Assembly (NCBI GenBank): GCA_027887005.1
Contig: JAPCJI010000001.1
Coordinates: 326,231-390,230 of the forward strand
Source of the DNA: Nitrososphaerota archaeon
GTDB taxonomy: Archaea; Thermoproteota; Nitrososphaeria; Nitrososphaerales; Gagatemarchaeaceae
Direction: 5' to 3'
Length of the DNA: 64,000 bases
Part shown: in pieces, positions 41,710-49,416 of the stretch
How positions within the stretch are numbered: position 1 is the stretch's first letter
Layout: each line of letters opens with the position of its first letter
Position numbers and translations under genes: made by a program
The notes under the pieces: generated by a model
Database searches by the model: none
What the model was told of the DNA's origin: nothing
The model's input: the letters and a program-made list of their open reading frames with translations, nothing else

Positions 41710-42495
41710 ATGTCAAAAGGACCACTTCAACTCACAACTGGCCAGACCGTTGTCACCGTGAACCATGTCAGCCTGGATTACCACAAGGAGAAGGAGCCAC
41801 TGCCAGTACTGGTGGACATCAGCTTCACGGCGGGGAAGGACGAGTTCGTCATGATCACTGGGCCGTCAGGATGCGGCAAATCTACCCTCCTTAGGATCAT
41901 CGGAGGGCTAAGCAAACCGACCTCGGGGGCGGTGAAAGTGATGGATTCTGAAGTGACCGGTCCGCGCAGCGAACTTACACTCGTCTTCCAGAACTTCGTC
42001 CTGCTACCCTGGAGGACGGCTCTGGAAAACGTGCTCTTTGGCCTCAGCTCACGCCGCGACCTCACGGACGAGCAGAAGAAGGCGAAGGCCGAAAAGGCTC
42101 TCGAGAACGCCGGGCTGATGGGCTTTGAGAACGTCTATCCGGGTGAACTCTCAGGTGGCATGAAGCAGCGGGTGGGCGTGGCCAGGGCCCTCGCGACAGA
42201 CCCGCAGGTCCTGCTCATGGACGAGCCGTTCAGCTCCCTGGACGACCTCACTGCTGAAAGGCTAAGGAAAGAGATCTACTCCCTCTTGATCAATCCGACA
42301 ACTTCGGTTCAGACTGTGATAATGGTGAGCCACAACGTGGAGGAGATCATCGAGCTTGCGGACAAGGTGATCGTCCTGTCTTCGCGTCCTGGCCATGTGG
42401 TGGGAGAACTGAAGATCGACCTTCCGAGGCCTAGGAACAAGAAATCAGAGGAGTTCTTCGCACTTGTGGACAAGGTGTACTCCCTCCTATCATGA
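41710..42495 (+). CDS. ABC importer ATPase (NrtD/SsuB/TauB type)
   Basis: ATP-binding subunit for the fused permease upstream. The 261-residue protein has Walker A GPSGCGKST (about 55-63), Q-loop VFQNFVLLPW, signature LSGGMKQRVGVARALA and Walker B VLLMDEPFSSLD, then the switch histidine in MVSHNVEE. It ends at about the usual length of the ATPase core. The AAA-associated C-terminal domain often fused to such ATPases is encoded separately by the next gene. Confidence 0.95.
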   Translation: MSKGPLQLTTGQTVVTVNHVSLDYHKEKEPLPVLVDISFTAGKDEFVMITGPSGCGKSTLLRIIGGLSKPTSGAVKVMDSEVTGPRSELTLVFQNFVLLPWRTALENVLFGLSSRRDLTDEQKKAKAEKALENAGLMGFENVYPGELSGGMKQRVGVARALATDPQVLLMDEPFSSLDDLTAERLRKEIYSLLINPTTSVQTVIMVSHNVEEIIELADKVIVLSSRPGHVVGELKIDLPRPRNKKSEEFFALVDKVYSLLS

Positions 42496-42548
42496 CTCGA
42501 GATTGTCTTCTTAAGTCGTGGTCTGGCGCCCCGGGAGCGGACAACTAA

Positions 42549-43058
42549 TTGGCCGAACCTCGAAGGCCTTTGCCGGTCGCGCTCGTGATGCCGGGGAACG
42601 TGAGGGCTGGCCAGGTCATCAGCCTGGTGGAAGTGGCTGGGAGCCTCGGCGCAAAGGTCGACGCGCCTCGCCTCGCTGACGAACTCGGTGCGGACATAGG
42701 GGTCCTGCTCCCCATACTAGACACAGCGGAGATGCTCGGCCTGACGAGGACGGAGAAAGGCGTGGTGTATCTGACCGAGCTCGGGCACAGGTTCCAGAAG
42801 ACTTCGACGAACAAAGTACGGATGCTGAAGGACCGGCTGGCGGCGATTGAGCCCTTCCGCACTGCGCTGGACCTTGCGTCGAGAGAGAGATATGTGACAG
42901 CGGGGTTGGTAACGGACTCGCTCCTGGAAATAGGCATCAAGTGGCACTACCAGCCCGAGCTGAACGAAGCGCTGATCAAAGCCCTCCTGATCCACTGGGC
43001 CATATACGGCGGCCTGCTCAGGTACGACGGGAAGACCGGGAAGTTCCAGAAGGCCTAG
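42549..43058 (+). CDS. stand-alone AAA-associated C-terminal domain protein (AAA_assoc_C-like)
   Basis: The 169-residue protein resembles PF09821, a domain usually fused to the C-terminus of NrtD/SsuB-like ATPases: VRAGQVISLVEVAGSLGAKVD, LADELGADIGVLLPILDTAEMLGLT and VYLTELGHRF form a winged-helix-like unit, followed by a helical part and NEALIKALLIHWAIYGGLLRYD. It lies 53 nt after the ATPase gene. Function is likely regulatory, sensing or gating the importer. A TTCTTAAG box about 35 nt upstream suggests it may also have its own promoter. TTG start. Ends by overlapping the convergent amidohydrolase stop by 4 nt. Confidence 0.78.
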   Translation: MAEPRRPLPVALVMPGNVRAGQVISLVEVAGSLGAKVDAPRLADELGADIGVLLPILDTAEMLGLTRTEKGVVYLTELGHRFQKTSTNKVRMLKDRLAAIEPFRTALDLASRERYVTAGLVTDSLLEIGIKWHYQPELNEALIKALLIHWAIYGGLLRYDGKTGKFQKA

Positions 43059-44593
43059 TTTTCCGAGCCAAGGTACGAGTAGACCAATATGCCGCCGACG
43101 ACCGTGGCGGCCACTCCGACCTTCCGGACCATGGCCGGGTGCATCCCTTCGATGTCTGAATCGAGGAGCGTCAGGTTCGCTCCCATGCCCTCGGCGAGGC
43201 CCGGGCAGGGGTCGTCGAACCCGTTGGACACCCCGTTGGCCGTGTATATCCGGACGGCCTCCTCCAAGGACAAGCTCTCCTCGGGGGCGAGCCCCCCTCT
43301 AGCCATGGCGGCCCAGGCGCCGACCATGGGGCTCATCGACTCCACCGGCGCGTCTGAGCTCCCTGAAGCCACGATTCCCTCTCCGAGCATCGACTTCAAG
43401 GGATAGAGGTACCTAACCCTCTCCTCGCCGAGGCGTTTCAGTGCCCAGGTGTCGGAGGTGATGAAGAGGGGCTGTACCGTCGCCCTGATCCCAGCCCTGG
43501 CCATCCTGACCCGAAGGTCCTTCGGGAGCAGGCTGGCGTGTTCGATCCTGTGCCTTCGGGGGTTTCCCTTCCCGGCGACCCTGGTCAGGGACCCTATGGC
43601 CTGCTCGACCGCCCTGTCGCCGATCGCGTGGATTATCACCTGGTAGCCCCCGTTGTCTGCACTCTCTACCAATCCGTCGAGTTCCTCGGCCGTGTGCCTC
43701 AGGATGCCCGTGTTCCCCGGGTCATCGGAATATGGCTCCCGGAGGGCCGCGGTCCTTGCTCCGAGCGAGCCGTCCGCGTAGATCTTCACCCCGTTTATTC
43801 TGACCTGGTCGTCGTCGAGCTTCTCCCGGATTCTCTTCTCCGCGACGTATCCAAGGGCCTCAGCGGGGATGTACAAACGATGCCTGAGTGAGAGGGCGCC
43901 CGCAGAGAGCAACGAAACAATCGCCTCGAGCTCTGAGGCGTAGCTGTCCGCGGACACAATCGTGTGCAGGGTGGTCAGCCCAAACTTCGCAGCTTCGCCC
44001 TCTGCGGAAAGGAGGTCCGCGACGCAGTCCTGCGAGCTCCTTGGAATCCTTGCGAAGACCTTCTCCTGGGCGCCTTCCTTGAGGATACCCGTGAGCCGGC
44101 CTGAAGAGTCTCGTTCGTACTCGCTACCCTGGATTCCGTCTAGGGATAGCGTCTCTATGGCCACCGTATTCAGGAGGACGATGTGCCCGCAGACCCGTGA
44201 AAGGGCCACGGGGTTCCGGGGACTCAGGTCGTCTATGTCGACGCGGCTTGGCATCCGAGCCTCGGGGAAGGCCTCCTGGTCCCAACCCTTGCCTCTGATC
44301 CACTCACCAGGCTGCGCTCGCTGTATCTTCGCGAAGAGCCTTAGTCTGATGCCGGTGACGTTGCTGGTGCCCCGGAGGTCCACGCTCCGCTTAAGCCACC
44401 CGAATTCGAAGGGGTGACAGTGTGAATCGACAAGTCCCGGCAGCAGGGTGGACCCTCCCGCGTCAAGCTTGATGGTGCCTGCAGGCACGTCTGGCGTAGT
44501 CTCCTGGGATATCCTCGAGATAAGCGCGCCTTCAACAAGAACGGAAGCATGTTTCCTCTCGCCGATGCTGCAATTCTCTATCAGGAGGCCCAT
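43055..44593 (-). CDS. amidohydrolase 3 family protein (YtcJ-like)
   Basis: Metal-dependent hydrolase of 512 residues. Features are the N-terminal beta-sandwich strand, metal-binding LPGLVDSHCHPFEFG (about 53-67), a long insertion, NGVKIYADGSLGART, HAIGDRAVEQAI with ligand His, and SGSSDAPVESM with the late Asp. This is the YtcJ group whose natural substrates are mostly unknown; N-substituted formamide deformylase is one known activity. The ATG at 44593 overlaps cofC by 13 nt, making it the last gene of the F420 operon. A much longer frame upstream reads antisense to codon use and is rejected. Confidence 0.88.
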   Translation of the reverse strand: MGLLIENCSIGERKHASVLVEGALISRISQETTPDVPAGTIKLDAGGSTLLPGLVDSHCHPFEFGWLKRSVDLRGTSNVTGIRLRLFAKIQRAQPGEWIRGKGWDQEAFPEARMPSRVDIDDLSPRNPVALSRVCGHIVLLNTVAIETLSLDGIQGSEYERDSSGRLTGILKEGAQEKVFARIPRSSQDCVADLLSAEGEAAKFGLTTLHTIVSADSYASELEAIVSLLSAGALSLRHRLYIPAEALGYVAEKRIREKLDDDQVRINGVKIYADGSLGARTAALREPYSDDPGNTGILRHTAEELDGLVESADNGGYQVIIHAIGDRAVEQAIGSLTRVAGKGNPRRHRIEHASLLPKDLRVRMARAGIRATVQPLFITSDTWALKRLGEERVRYLYPLKSMLGEGIVASGSSDAPVESMSPMVGAWAAMARGGLAPEESLSLEEAVRIYTANGVSNGFDDPCPGLAEGMGANLTLLDSDIEGMHPAMVRKVGVAATVVGGILVYSYLGSEN

Positions 44594-45222
44594 GCGCTCA
44601 ACTTCTTTCGCGCAAATTCGACGGAGCGTGTATTTATCCGCGTCCCGGCGAGTTCTCGCAGGTCCCCCGGCGAGTCGACGTCGAAGAGGACGCCTCGGCT
44701 GCAGTGGACGGCCAGGGTGGAGCTGTTTCGAGCTACGGCCCTGACATGGTTCCAGAAGCTGTCCGAATCGTAGCTCAATTCCAGGCGAGGACTTCTCGAG
44801 AAGATGAGGAGGTTGGTGCCGTCGAAGGACTTGGAAGGAGAGACCACGCTGTCGAAGCGGGAACCCAGGTTCGCGACCGAGGCCAGTTCCCGGGCCGTCA
44901 GGAGGGGGAGGTCGGAGGGGAGCACGAGGAAGCGATCCCAACCCTTGAGGAACCTCATCCCCCTTTCGACCGCGGCGTCGACCCCCTTGTCGGAGGTCTC
45001 CCTTGCCGGAGTTGCCCCCGACCTTGAAGCCAGGGACAGAGCTCTCCGGTCTGAGGAGACAACCACGCATCGGTCGACCAGGCCAGCGCCCCTGACCGCG
45101 CGGAGGACGTCAAGGAGCATGAGTTCGGACAGAGCTCGCCTGTCTGCGGGGCTCAAGTCCGAGGATAGACGCGACTTGCCGTCCACAGCCTTGAAAGGGA
45201 CGATGACGGAGAGGGGATTCAA
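44581..45222 (-). CDS. cofC: 2-phospho-L-lactate guanylyltransferase CofC
   Basis: Activates phospholactate (or phosphoenolpyruvate) with GTP for coenzyme F420 synthesis. The 213-residue protein begins NPLSVIVPFKAVDGKSRLSSDLSP, the CofC nucleotide-binding start, and has LVLPSDLPLLT with the catalytic Asp and SFDGTNLLIF. The TTG start at 45222 overlaps the cofD stop as TTGA. A longer frame to 45294 lies inside cofD and is not needed. Operon order is cofE, cofD, cofC. Confidence 0.9.
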   Translation of the reverse strand: MNPLSVIVPFKAVDGKSRLSSDLSPADRRALSELMLLDVLRAVRGAGLVDRCVVVSSDRRALSLASRSGATPARETSDKGVDAAVERGMRFLKGWDRFLVLPSDLPLLTARELASVANLGSRFDSVVSPSKSFDGTNLLIFSRSPRLELSYDSDSFWNHVRAVARNSSTLAVHCSRGVLFDVDSPGDLRELAGTRINTRSVEFARKKLSAWAS

Positions 45223-46133
45223 GCCCTCAGAACCGCCCTGGCAAGCCTTGTCTCGTCTTCTGGGCCGGCCATCCTGATGTCTGAAAGATGGCATTGCACG
45301 CCCTGGTTCGAAATCTCCTCAGCGAGGCCCGCGTCTTTACTGTCGATCAGGATTGCGTCCAGGAAGCCCGAATACCTCACTGCCACCCCGAGAGAGTTTG
45401 GTCGAAGTCCTGCAGCCTTCATCAGCTTCGCCGCCGGACCGCTGAATGGTGATGACCCAAGCATTGGGGAGAGGGCGGTGATCCTCGCGCGGGCTCCCTG
45501 AAGGAGCTTGGGGAATCCCGGGATGGCAAGGATGGGTCCGATGCTGGTGACGGGGTTCGCCGGGCAAAGGACTATGCGGTCCGCTCCTTTGATCGAATCA
45601 GCAACCTGAGGGCTCGGTCTCGATCTGGCGGCGCCCCGGTACTCCACCCCGGTGACACCCGGGCGTCCGCCCTCGCGAACCCAGAACTCCTGCAGGTGCA
45701 GGAGGCCCTTCTTCGTCCTGACGTGGGTTTCTAGAGGGTCGTCGGTGGCCGGGAGGACTCTGGAGGTCGCATGGAGATCCCTCCGCAGCTTCTCGGTCAC
45801 TTCAGTCAGAGACGCGCCTGAGCGAAGGAGTGCGGTGCGGACGATGTGGGTGGCCAGGTCCCTGTCGCCCAGTGCGAACCAGGATTCCGTGTTCAGGGCC
45901 CTGAGCCCTGCGAGCGAATTGAAAGTGTCCCCCTCGACCCCCCATCCGCGCGATTTGTCAGCGATGCCGGCGAGCGTGTACAGCGCGATGTCCAAGTCCG
46001 GGCATACATAGAGGCCGTGCATCCAGATATTGTCGCCCACGTTCGCGACCACGGTCAAGTCTGGCCCGAGATAGGAGAGGCCCCGGATGAGCTTGGCTGA
46101 CCCTGTCCCTCCGGCGATAGCTACTACCTTCAA
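45219..46133 (-). CDS. cofD: 2-phospho-L-lactate transferase CofD
   Basis: Transfers the lactyl/enolpyruvyl phosphate from the GDP-activated donor to Fo, giving F420-0. The 304-residue protein begins VVAIAGGTGSAKLIRGL, and has VVANVGDNIWMHGLYVCPDLD (Fo/GDP site) and VLCPANPVTSIGPILAIPG near 190, all typical for CofD. TTG start 4 nt after the cofE stop. With the adjacent cofE and cofC it completes the late F420 steps; cofG/cofH are not in the window. Confidence 0.95.
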   Translation of the reverse strand: MKVVAIAGGTGSAKLIRGLSYLGPDLTVVANVGDNIWMHGLYVCPDLDIALYTLAGIADKSRGWGVEGDTFNSLAGLRALNTESWFALGDRDLATHIVRTALLRSGASLTEVTEKLRRDLHATSRVLPATDDPLETHVRTKKGLLHLQEFWVREGGRPGVTGVEYRGAARSRPSPQVADSIKGADRIVLCPANPVTSIGPILAIPGFPKLLQGARARITALSPMLGSSPFSGPAAKLMKAAGLRPNSLGVAVRYSGFLDAILIDSKDAGLAEEISNQGVQCHLSDIRMAGPEDETRLARAVLRA

Positions 46134-46137
46134 CCGT

Positions 46138-46887
46138 TCACCTGAAAAGGTCTCTTTCCCGCTTCATGACCAGGGATCCTATCCCGCTTTCCCCCCGGGC
46201 GTAGATGGCGCCTCGGACCACGGCCACGGGGATCCTCTCGAGTTTGCCCACCGCGAGCTCGGCCGCCCCTGCCAACTCGTCCACGACGGCAGGTTCGGTC
46301 ACCCTGAGCTCGTAGCCGAAAGCATCCTTCCTTCCCCTGTAGGAGACCAGGGGCTCGATGCCAGAACAGCCGATGGCGACGTCGGTCTGCCCCCTTCTCC
46401 ATGGCCTTCCGAAGGTGTCGGAGACGATGACCGCGAGTTTCTTGCCGGTCGAGGCTTCCAGGCCTCGCCTTATCCTTCTGGCGCTCAGGTCAGGGTCCAC
46501 CGGAAGGAGGGCTGCGAAGCCCCTCCCGACGTTGGACTGGTCCACCCCTGAATTCGCGCAGACCAGCCCGTGCCTTGTCTCGGTGATGATCACCCCGTGC
46601 CCGGCCCGAACGACGCGCACCGATTCCCGTAGGACCAGCTCGACGAGCCTTGGGTCCTTGCCCTGGGCCCGGGCGAGCGCAGACGCTCGTCTCCCGGGTT
46701 TGACCCTGCGAAGCTCGACGACCCTCCCCTCGGCCTTGGAGACTGCTTTCTGCTTGACTACCACCACGTCGTGCTCTTGGAGGGCCAGCCTCTCCCGTGC
46801 GGTCGCTTCCATGATCATATTGGCGATGTCCGAGCCCTTCTTGACTTCCGGGATCCCGCCGACTGGGAAGATCTCTACCCTGCTCAA
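46138..46887 (-). CDS. cofE: coenzyme F420-0:L-glutamate ligase CofE
   Basis: Adds gamma-linked glutamates to F420-0 using GTP. The 249-residue protein contains DVVVVKQKAVSKAEGR, ITETRHGLVCANSGVDQSNVG and VSDTFGRPWRRGQTDVAIG, the strongly conserved CofE blocks carrying metal and GTP ligands. Length equals archaeal CofE. TTG start at 46887, with a GCATTTATCG box about 34 nt upstream. It is the first gene of the operon cofE-cofD-cofC-amidohydrolase and is divergent from mrp. Confidence 0.96.
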   Translation of the reverse strand: MSRVEIFPVGGIPEVKKGSDIANMIMEATARERLALQEHDVVVVKQKAVSKAEGRVVELRRVKPGRRASALARAQGKDPRLVELVLRESVRVVRAGHGVIITETRHGLVCANSGVDQSNVGRGFAALLPVDPDLSARRIRRGLEASTGKKLAVIVSDTFGRPWRRGQTDVAIGCSGIEPLVSYRGRKDAFGYELRVTEPAVVDELAGAAELAVGKLERIPVAVVRGAIYARGESGIGSLVMKRERDLFR

Positions 46888-46942
46888 TTGCTCCTAGAGG
46901 CGCTCGCGAAGGGCGCGATAAATGCTCTGTATAGGGGTTAGA

Positions 46943-46950
46943 TTTTATAC
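46943..46950 (+). promoter_or_regulatory. TATA-like box for mrp
   Basis: TTTTATAC is centred 29 nt upstream of the TTG at 46976. It shows that the longer frame starting at 46922 is not the gene start. Confidence 0.6.
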
Positions 46951-46975
46951 GCCGCAAATCCCCTCGGGAGCAGAC

Positions 46976-48031
46976 TTGCCCACCAAAGAGGACGTGCTGA
47001 AGGCATTGGCTGAGGTCAGGGACCCCGAGCTCGGGAGGGACGTGGTGTCGCTTCACATGATCGATGACGTCAAGGTCGATGGAGGGAGTGTCGAGTTCAC
47101 ACTGAACCTGACCACCCCTGCCTGCCCGCTGAGGAATCGGCTCGAAGAGGCTGCCAGGGACGCCGTGAAAGCCCTGCCCGGCGTGAGTGCGGTCCGGATG
47201 AAGACGGGTTCCACAGTCTTCGCAACCCGGGACTACGCGCAGTCAGAGATGCTGAAGGGGGTCAAGAACATCATCGCGGTGGCAAGCGGGAAGGGAGGCG
47301 TCGGGAAGTCGACGATTGCGACCAACCTTGCGGTGGCCCTGGCGGGGTCGGGGGCCAAGGTGGGCCTGCTCGACGCTGACGTGTACGGCCCCAACATCCC
47401 GCACATGATGGGGGTGGAGGACGGCGCGGACGTCAGGGACGATTTGATCATCCCCCCGGTAGCCCACGGGGTAAAGGTCGCCTCGCTGGGGTTCTTCTAC
47501 AAGGACGAGACTCCGGTGATATGGAGGGGGCCCATGGTGGCCGGAGCGGTGAGGCAGCTCCTCACCCAGGTCGAGTGGGGAGACCTGGACTACCTTGTGG
47601 TCGATCTCCCTCCGGGGACGGGGGATAGCTCCCTTACCCTTGCGCAGACGGTCCCTCTGGGAGGGATAGTAATCGTCACCACCCCCCAGGACGCCGCACT
47701 CAGCATCGCGGCGAAGGCCCTGGCGATGTTCCGGAGGTTGAACGTGCCAATCCTCGGAGTAGTGGAGAACATGAGCTACTTCGTCTGTCCTCACTGCGGG
47801 GAGAAGACGCCCGTCTTCTCGAGTGGAGGAGGGAAGAAGATGGCTACCCAGCAGAATGTGGATTTCCTCGGGGAGATACCGCTTGTCCTTGCGGTCAGGG
47901 AGCAGTCCGACTTGGGGGTCCCCGTCGTTGCAGCGAGGCCTGGTTCGCCTGAGGCGGACATCTTCAGGGAGTTCGCGTTCCGCGTAGCCGGGATGGTTAG
48001 CATCGTGGCCTACTCAAAGATGAGCAAATGA
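46976..48031 (+). CDS. Mrp/NBP35-type iron-sulfur carrier ATPase with N-terminal DUF59
   Basis: Cytosolic scaffold/carrier that loads Fe-S clusters onto apoproteins. The 351-residue product has a MIP18/DUF59 domain (1-95; VRDPELGRDVVSLHMIDDV, TTPACPLR), then the ATPase with deviant Walker A VASGKGGVGKST, LLDADVYGPNIPHMMG, VVDLPPGTGD and the CxxC cluster motif YFVCPHCGEKTP. TTG start fixed by the TATA box 29 nt upstream. The stop overlaps the next micro-protein as ATGA. Confidence 0.94.
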   Translation: MPTKEDVLKALAEVRDPELGRDVVSLHMIDDVKVDGGSVEFTLNLTTPACPLRNRLEEAARDAVKALPGVSAVRMKTGSTVFATRDYAQSEMLKGVKNIIAVASGKGGVGKSTIATNLAVALAGSGAKVGLLDADVYGPNIPHMMGVEDGADVRDDLIIPPVAHGVKVASLGFFYKDETPVIWRGPMVAGAVRQLLTQVEWGDLDYLVVDLPPGTGDSSLTLAQTVPLGGIVIVTTPQDAALSIAAKALAMFRRLNVPILGVVENMSYFVCPHCGEKTPVFSSGGGKKMATQQNVDFLGEIPLVLAVREQSDLGVPVVAARPGSPEADIFREFAFRVAGMVSIVAYSKMSK

Positions 48032-48138
48032 AGTCCGAGGAGGACAAGCTCCTGAAGCGGGCCGAGGGGAGAAAGAAGGCCAGAAAGCGAAAACGGGGGC
48101 CTTACAGGAAGTCCTGGTCGCCGAACCAGAAGTCCTAG
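48028..48138 (+). CDS. 36-residue basic micro-protein coupled to mrp
   Basis: An ATG overlapping the mrp stop (ATGA) opens a 36-codon frame rich in Lys/Arg (KRAEGRKKARKRKRGPY) and ending RKSWSPNQKS. The overlap and composition make it a plausible translated gene, perhaps nucleic-acid binding or ribosome associated; no family is known to me. Its stop overlaps that of the convergent ridA. Confidence 0.5.
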   Translation: MKSEEDKLLKRAEGRKKARKRKRGPYRKSWSPNQKS

Positions 48139-48506
48139 CGCACCGCGATGGCGTCGATTTCGACTCTGGCGCCCCTGGGGAGCGCCGCCGCCTGGACAGT
48201 GGTCCGCGCGGGGTAGGGAGGGGAGAAGTGCTTGGCGTACTCCTCGTTCATCTGCGCGTACTCCGACATGTCTGCAACAAAGACCGAAGTCTTCACGACG
48301 TCCTTGATTGTCAGCCCTGCTGCCATCAGCACTTCGTCGATGTTCTGAAGCGCACGCCTTGTCTGGGCGGCGATCCCAACTTCGAGCAGTCCGGTCGAAG
48401 GGTTGGTGCCAATCTGACCTGCGCAGTAGACGGAGCCCGCGTCGACAGCCTGGGAATAGGGGCCGACTGGAGCGGGGGCCCGCTGTGATCGTACCTCTTT
48501 CTTCAT
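48135..48506 (-). CDS. ridA: RidA family reactive intermediate deaminase
   Basis: Hydrolyses enamine/imine intermediates formed by PLP enzymes. The 123-residue protein has the RidA landmarks PVGPYSQAVDAGSVYCAGQIG, NIDEVLMAAG, DVVKTSVFVADM and the terminal PARTTVQAAALPRGARVEIDAIA with the catalytic arginine and the nearby glutamate. The ATG at 48506 is 29 nt from a GATTTAAC box; the longer frame is rejected. Confidence 0.94.
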   Translation of the reverse strand: MKKEVRSQRAPAPVGPYSQAVDAGSVYCAGQIGTNPSTGLLEVGIAAQTRRALQNIDEVLMAAGLTIKDVVKTSVFVADMSEYAQMNEEYAKHFSPPYPARTTVQAAALPRGARVEIDAIAVR

Positions 48507-48531
48507 GACATGGCGGCTTGCCTGTGAGTCG

Positions 48532-48539
48532 GTTAAATC
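48532..48539 (-). promoter_or_regulatory. TATA-like box for ridA
   Basis: GATTTAAC on the minus strand is centred 29 nt upstream of the ridA ATG. Confidence 0.55.
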
Positions 48540-48641
48540 GATTGTGGGCGGGAAGACTGGACTCGCCCTTTGAGCCTTCACGCACTCCCCCCCAATCAAC
48601 CAAGGACGGGACGAATCTGGAAGATTGAGGAAGCTCCCTGC

Positions 48642-49034
48642 CTAGCGCAGGACGCGGACCAGCCTGTCGTATAGGTCCTCGTCGGAAGTGTACTCGACGG
48701 TCTCCTTGCGGTCCATGTGCTCGAGCATCCTCGAGGTGACGGCACCTCTCCTCGCAACTAGGATAATGCGCTTTCTTGCCTTGTAGGCAGCCATGATCTC
48801 CATGCCCACGCCTATGCTCGGTTCGGTCACGTCTGCCACGATGGCGTCGCTGGTCTCGGCCCCCTCCCTGTCTCTGTGGAAAACGTTGAGTACGGCAGGA
48901 TTGGGCTTTTCCAGGGCCCCGAGGACCCAAGGAGAACTCACTTCATGGCCGGAATCCACAATCGCCTTGGCCATCAGCTGGGCACGGCCGAGTGCCCGGT
49001 TTGCTATCATGGGCACCGACAGGTAGACCTTCAA
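48642..49034 (-). CDS. nucleoside 2-deoxyribosyltransferase-like protein
   Basis: The 130-residue protein resembles the NDT/RCL family: VYLSVPMIANR at the start, VFHRDREGAETSDAIVADVTEPSIGVGMEIMAAYKARKRII carries the Asp pair and the glutamate nucleophile (GVGMEI). Family members transfer deoxyribose between bases or hydrolyse deoxynucleoside monophosphates. The exact activity is not decided by sequence. TTG start with a GTAAAA box 28 nt upstream. The 135-nt gap between it and ridA holds the ridA promoter and nothing else seen. Confidence 0.82.
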   Translation of the reverse strand: MKVYLSVPMIANRALGRAQLMAKAIVDSGHEVSSPWVLGALEKPNPAVLNVFHRDREGAETSDAIVADVTEPSIGVGMEIMAAYKARKRIILVARRGAVTSRMLEHMDRKETVEYTSDEDLYDRLVRVLR

Positions 49035-49060
49035 TCGACATACTGGGGAAGAAACAGGTT

Positions 49061-49261
49061 TTACGCCTTGCTAGGAAGGACGGCTTTGAGCGAGGGGCCA
49101 CGCATCTTGTGGTGGTCGCACTTCTGGGGACTGTGAGCATAGCAATAGGTCGCACCGCAGACATGGCAGGCGTAGTAGAACCCCACACCGAGGCTTCTGC
49201 CACATAGACCACAGGACGGCGTCGGTTTCTGGGCCTGGCTTGTGTACACTCGCGCACTCAC
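49061..49261 (-). CDS. 66-residue zinc-finger protein (AN1/RING-like pattern)
   Basis: Short protein with the cysteine/histidine series CGLCG, ACHVCGATYCYAHSPQKCDHHK, that is, three to four C-x2-C-type pairs within 35 residues, as in AN1-type fingers. Probably binds two zinc ions. GTG start at 49261, 28 nt from a CGTTTATTAC box. Such fingers occur widely in TACK archaea; function unknown. It lies upstream of the deoxyribosyltransferase-like gene on the same strand, with its own promoter. Confidence 0.65.
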   Translation of the reverse strand: MSARVYTSQAQKPTPSCGLCGRSLGVGFYYACHVCGATYCYAHSPQKCDHHKMRGPSLKAVLPSKA

Positions 49262-49351
49262 CAGACCTTTGAGGTGAGCTCAGGGTAATAAACGAATCCA
49301 CAATAAATCCATTGAACAGACGGAGAGGTATGTGAAAATGATATTCACTTC

Positions 49352-49414
49352 TCACCCTCGGCAGGGTGAAAGCAAGGAATCTCCAGTCCGGAGGTGGCCT
49401 CCTCCGGCAATGGA
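49352..49414 (-). terminator. two tandem stem-loops after the adenosine-kinase-like gene
   Basis: TCACCCT-CGGC-AGGGTGA (49352-49369, 7-bp stem, tetraloop) and CCGGAG-8 nt-CTCCGG flanked by TCCA/TGGA (49382-49414) lie just after the stop of the minus-strand gene 49417-49926. They may act as a terminator or processing site. There is no strong U-run. The same gap has an inverted repeat GTGAA-N7-TTCAC at about 49333-49349. Confidence 0.5.
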
Positions 49415-49416
49415 TC

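Noticed and set aside
43055..45070. 671-codon version of the amidohydrolase
   Set aside because: The first 159 codons run through cofC in another frame. The beta-sandwich start MGLLIEN at 44593 gives the expected family length.
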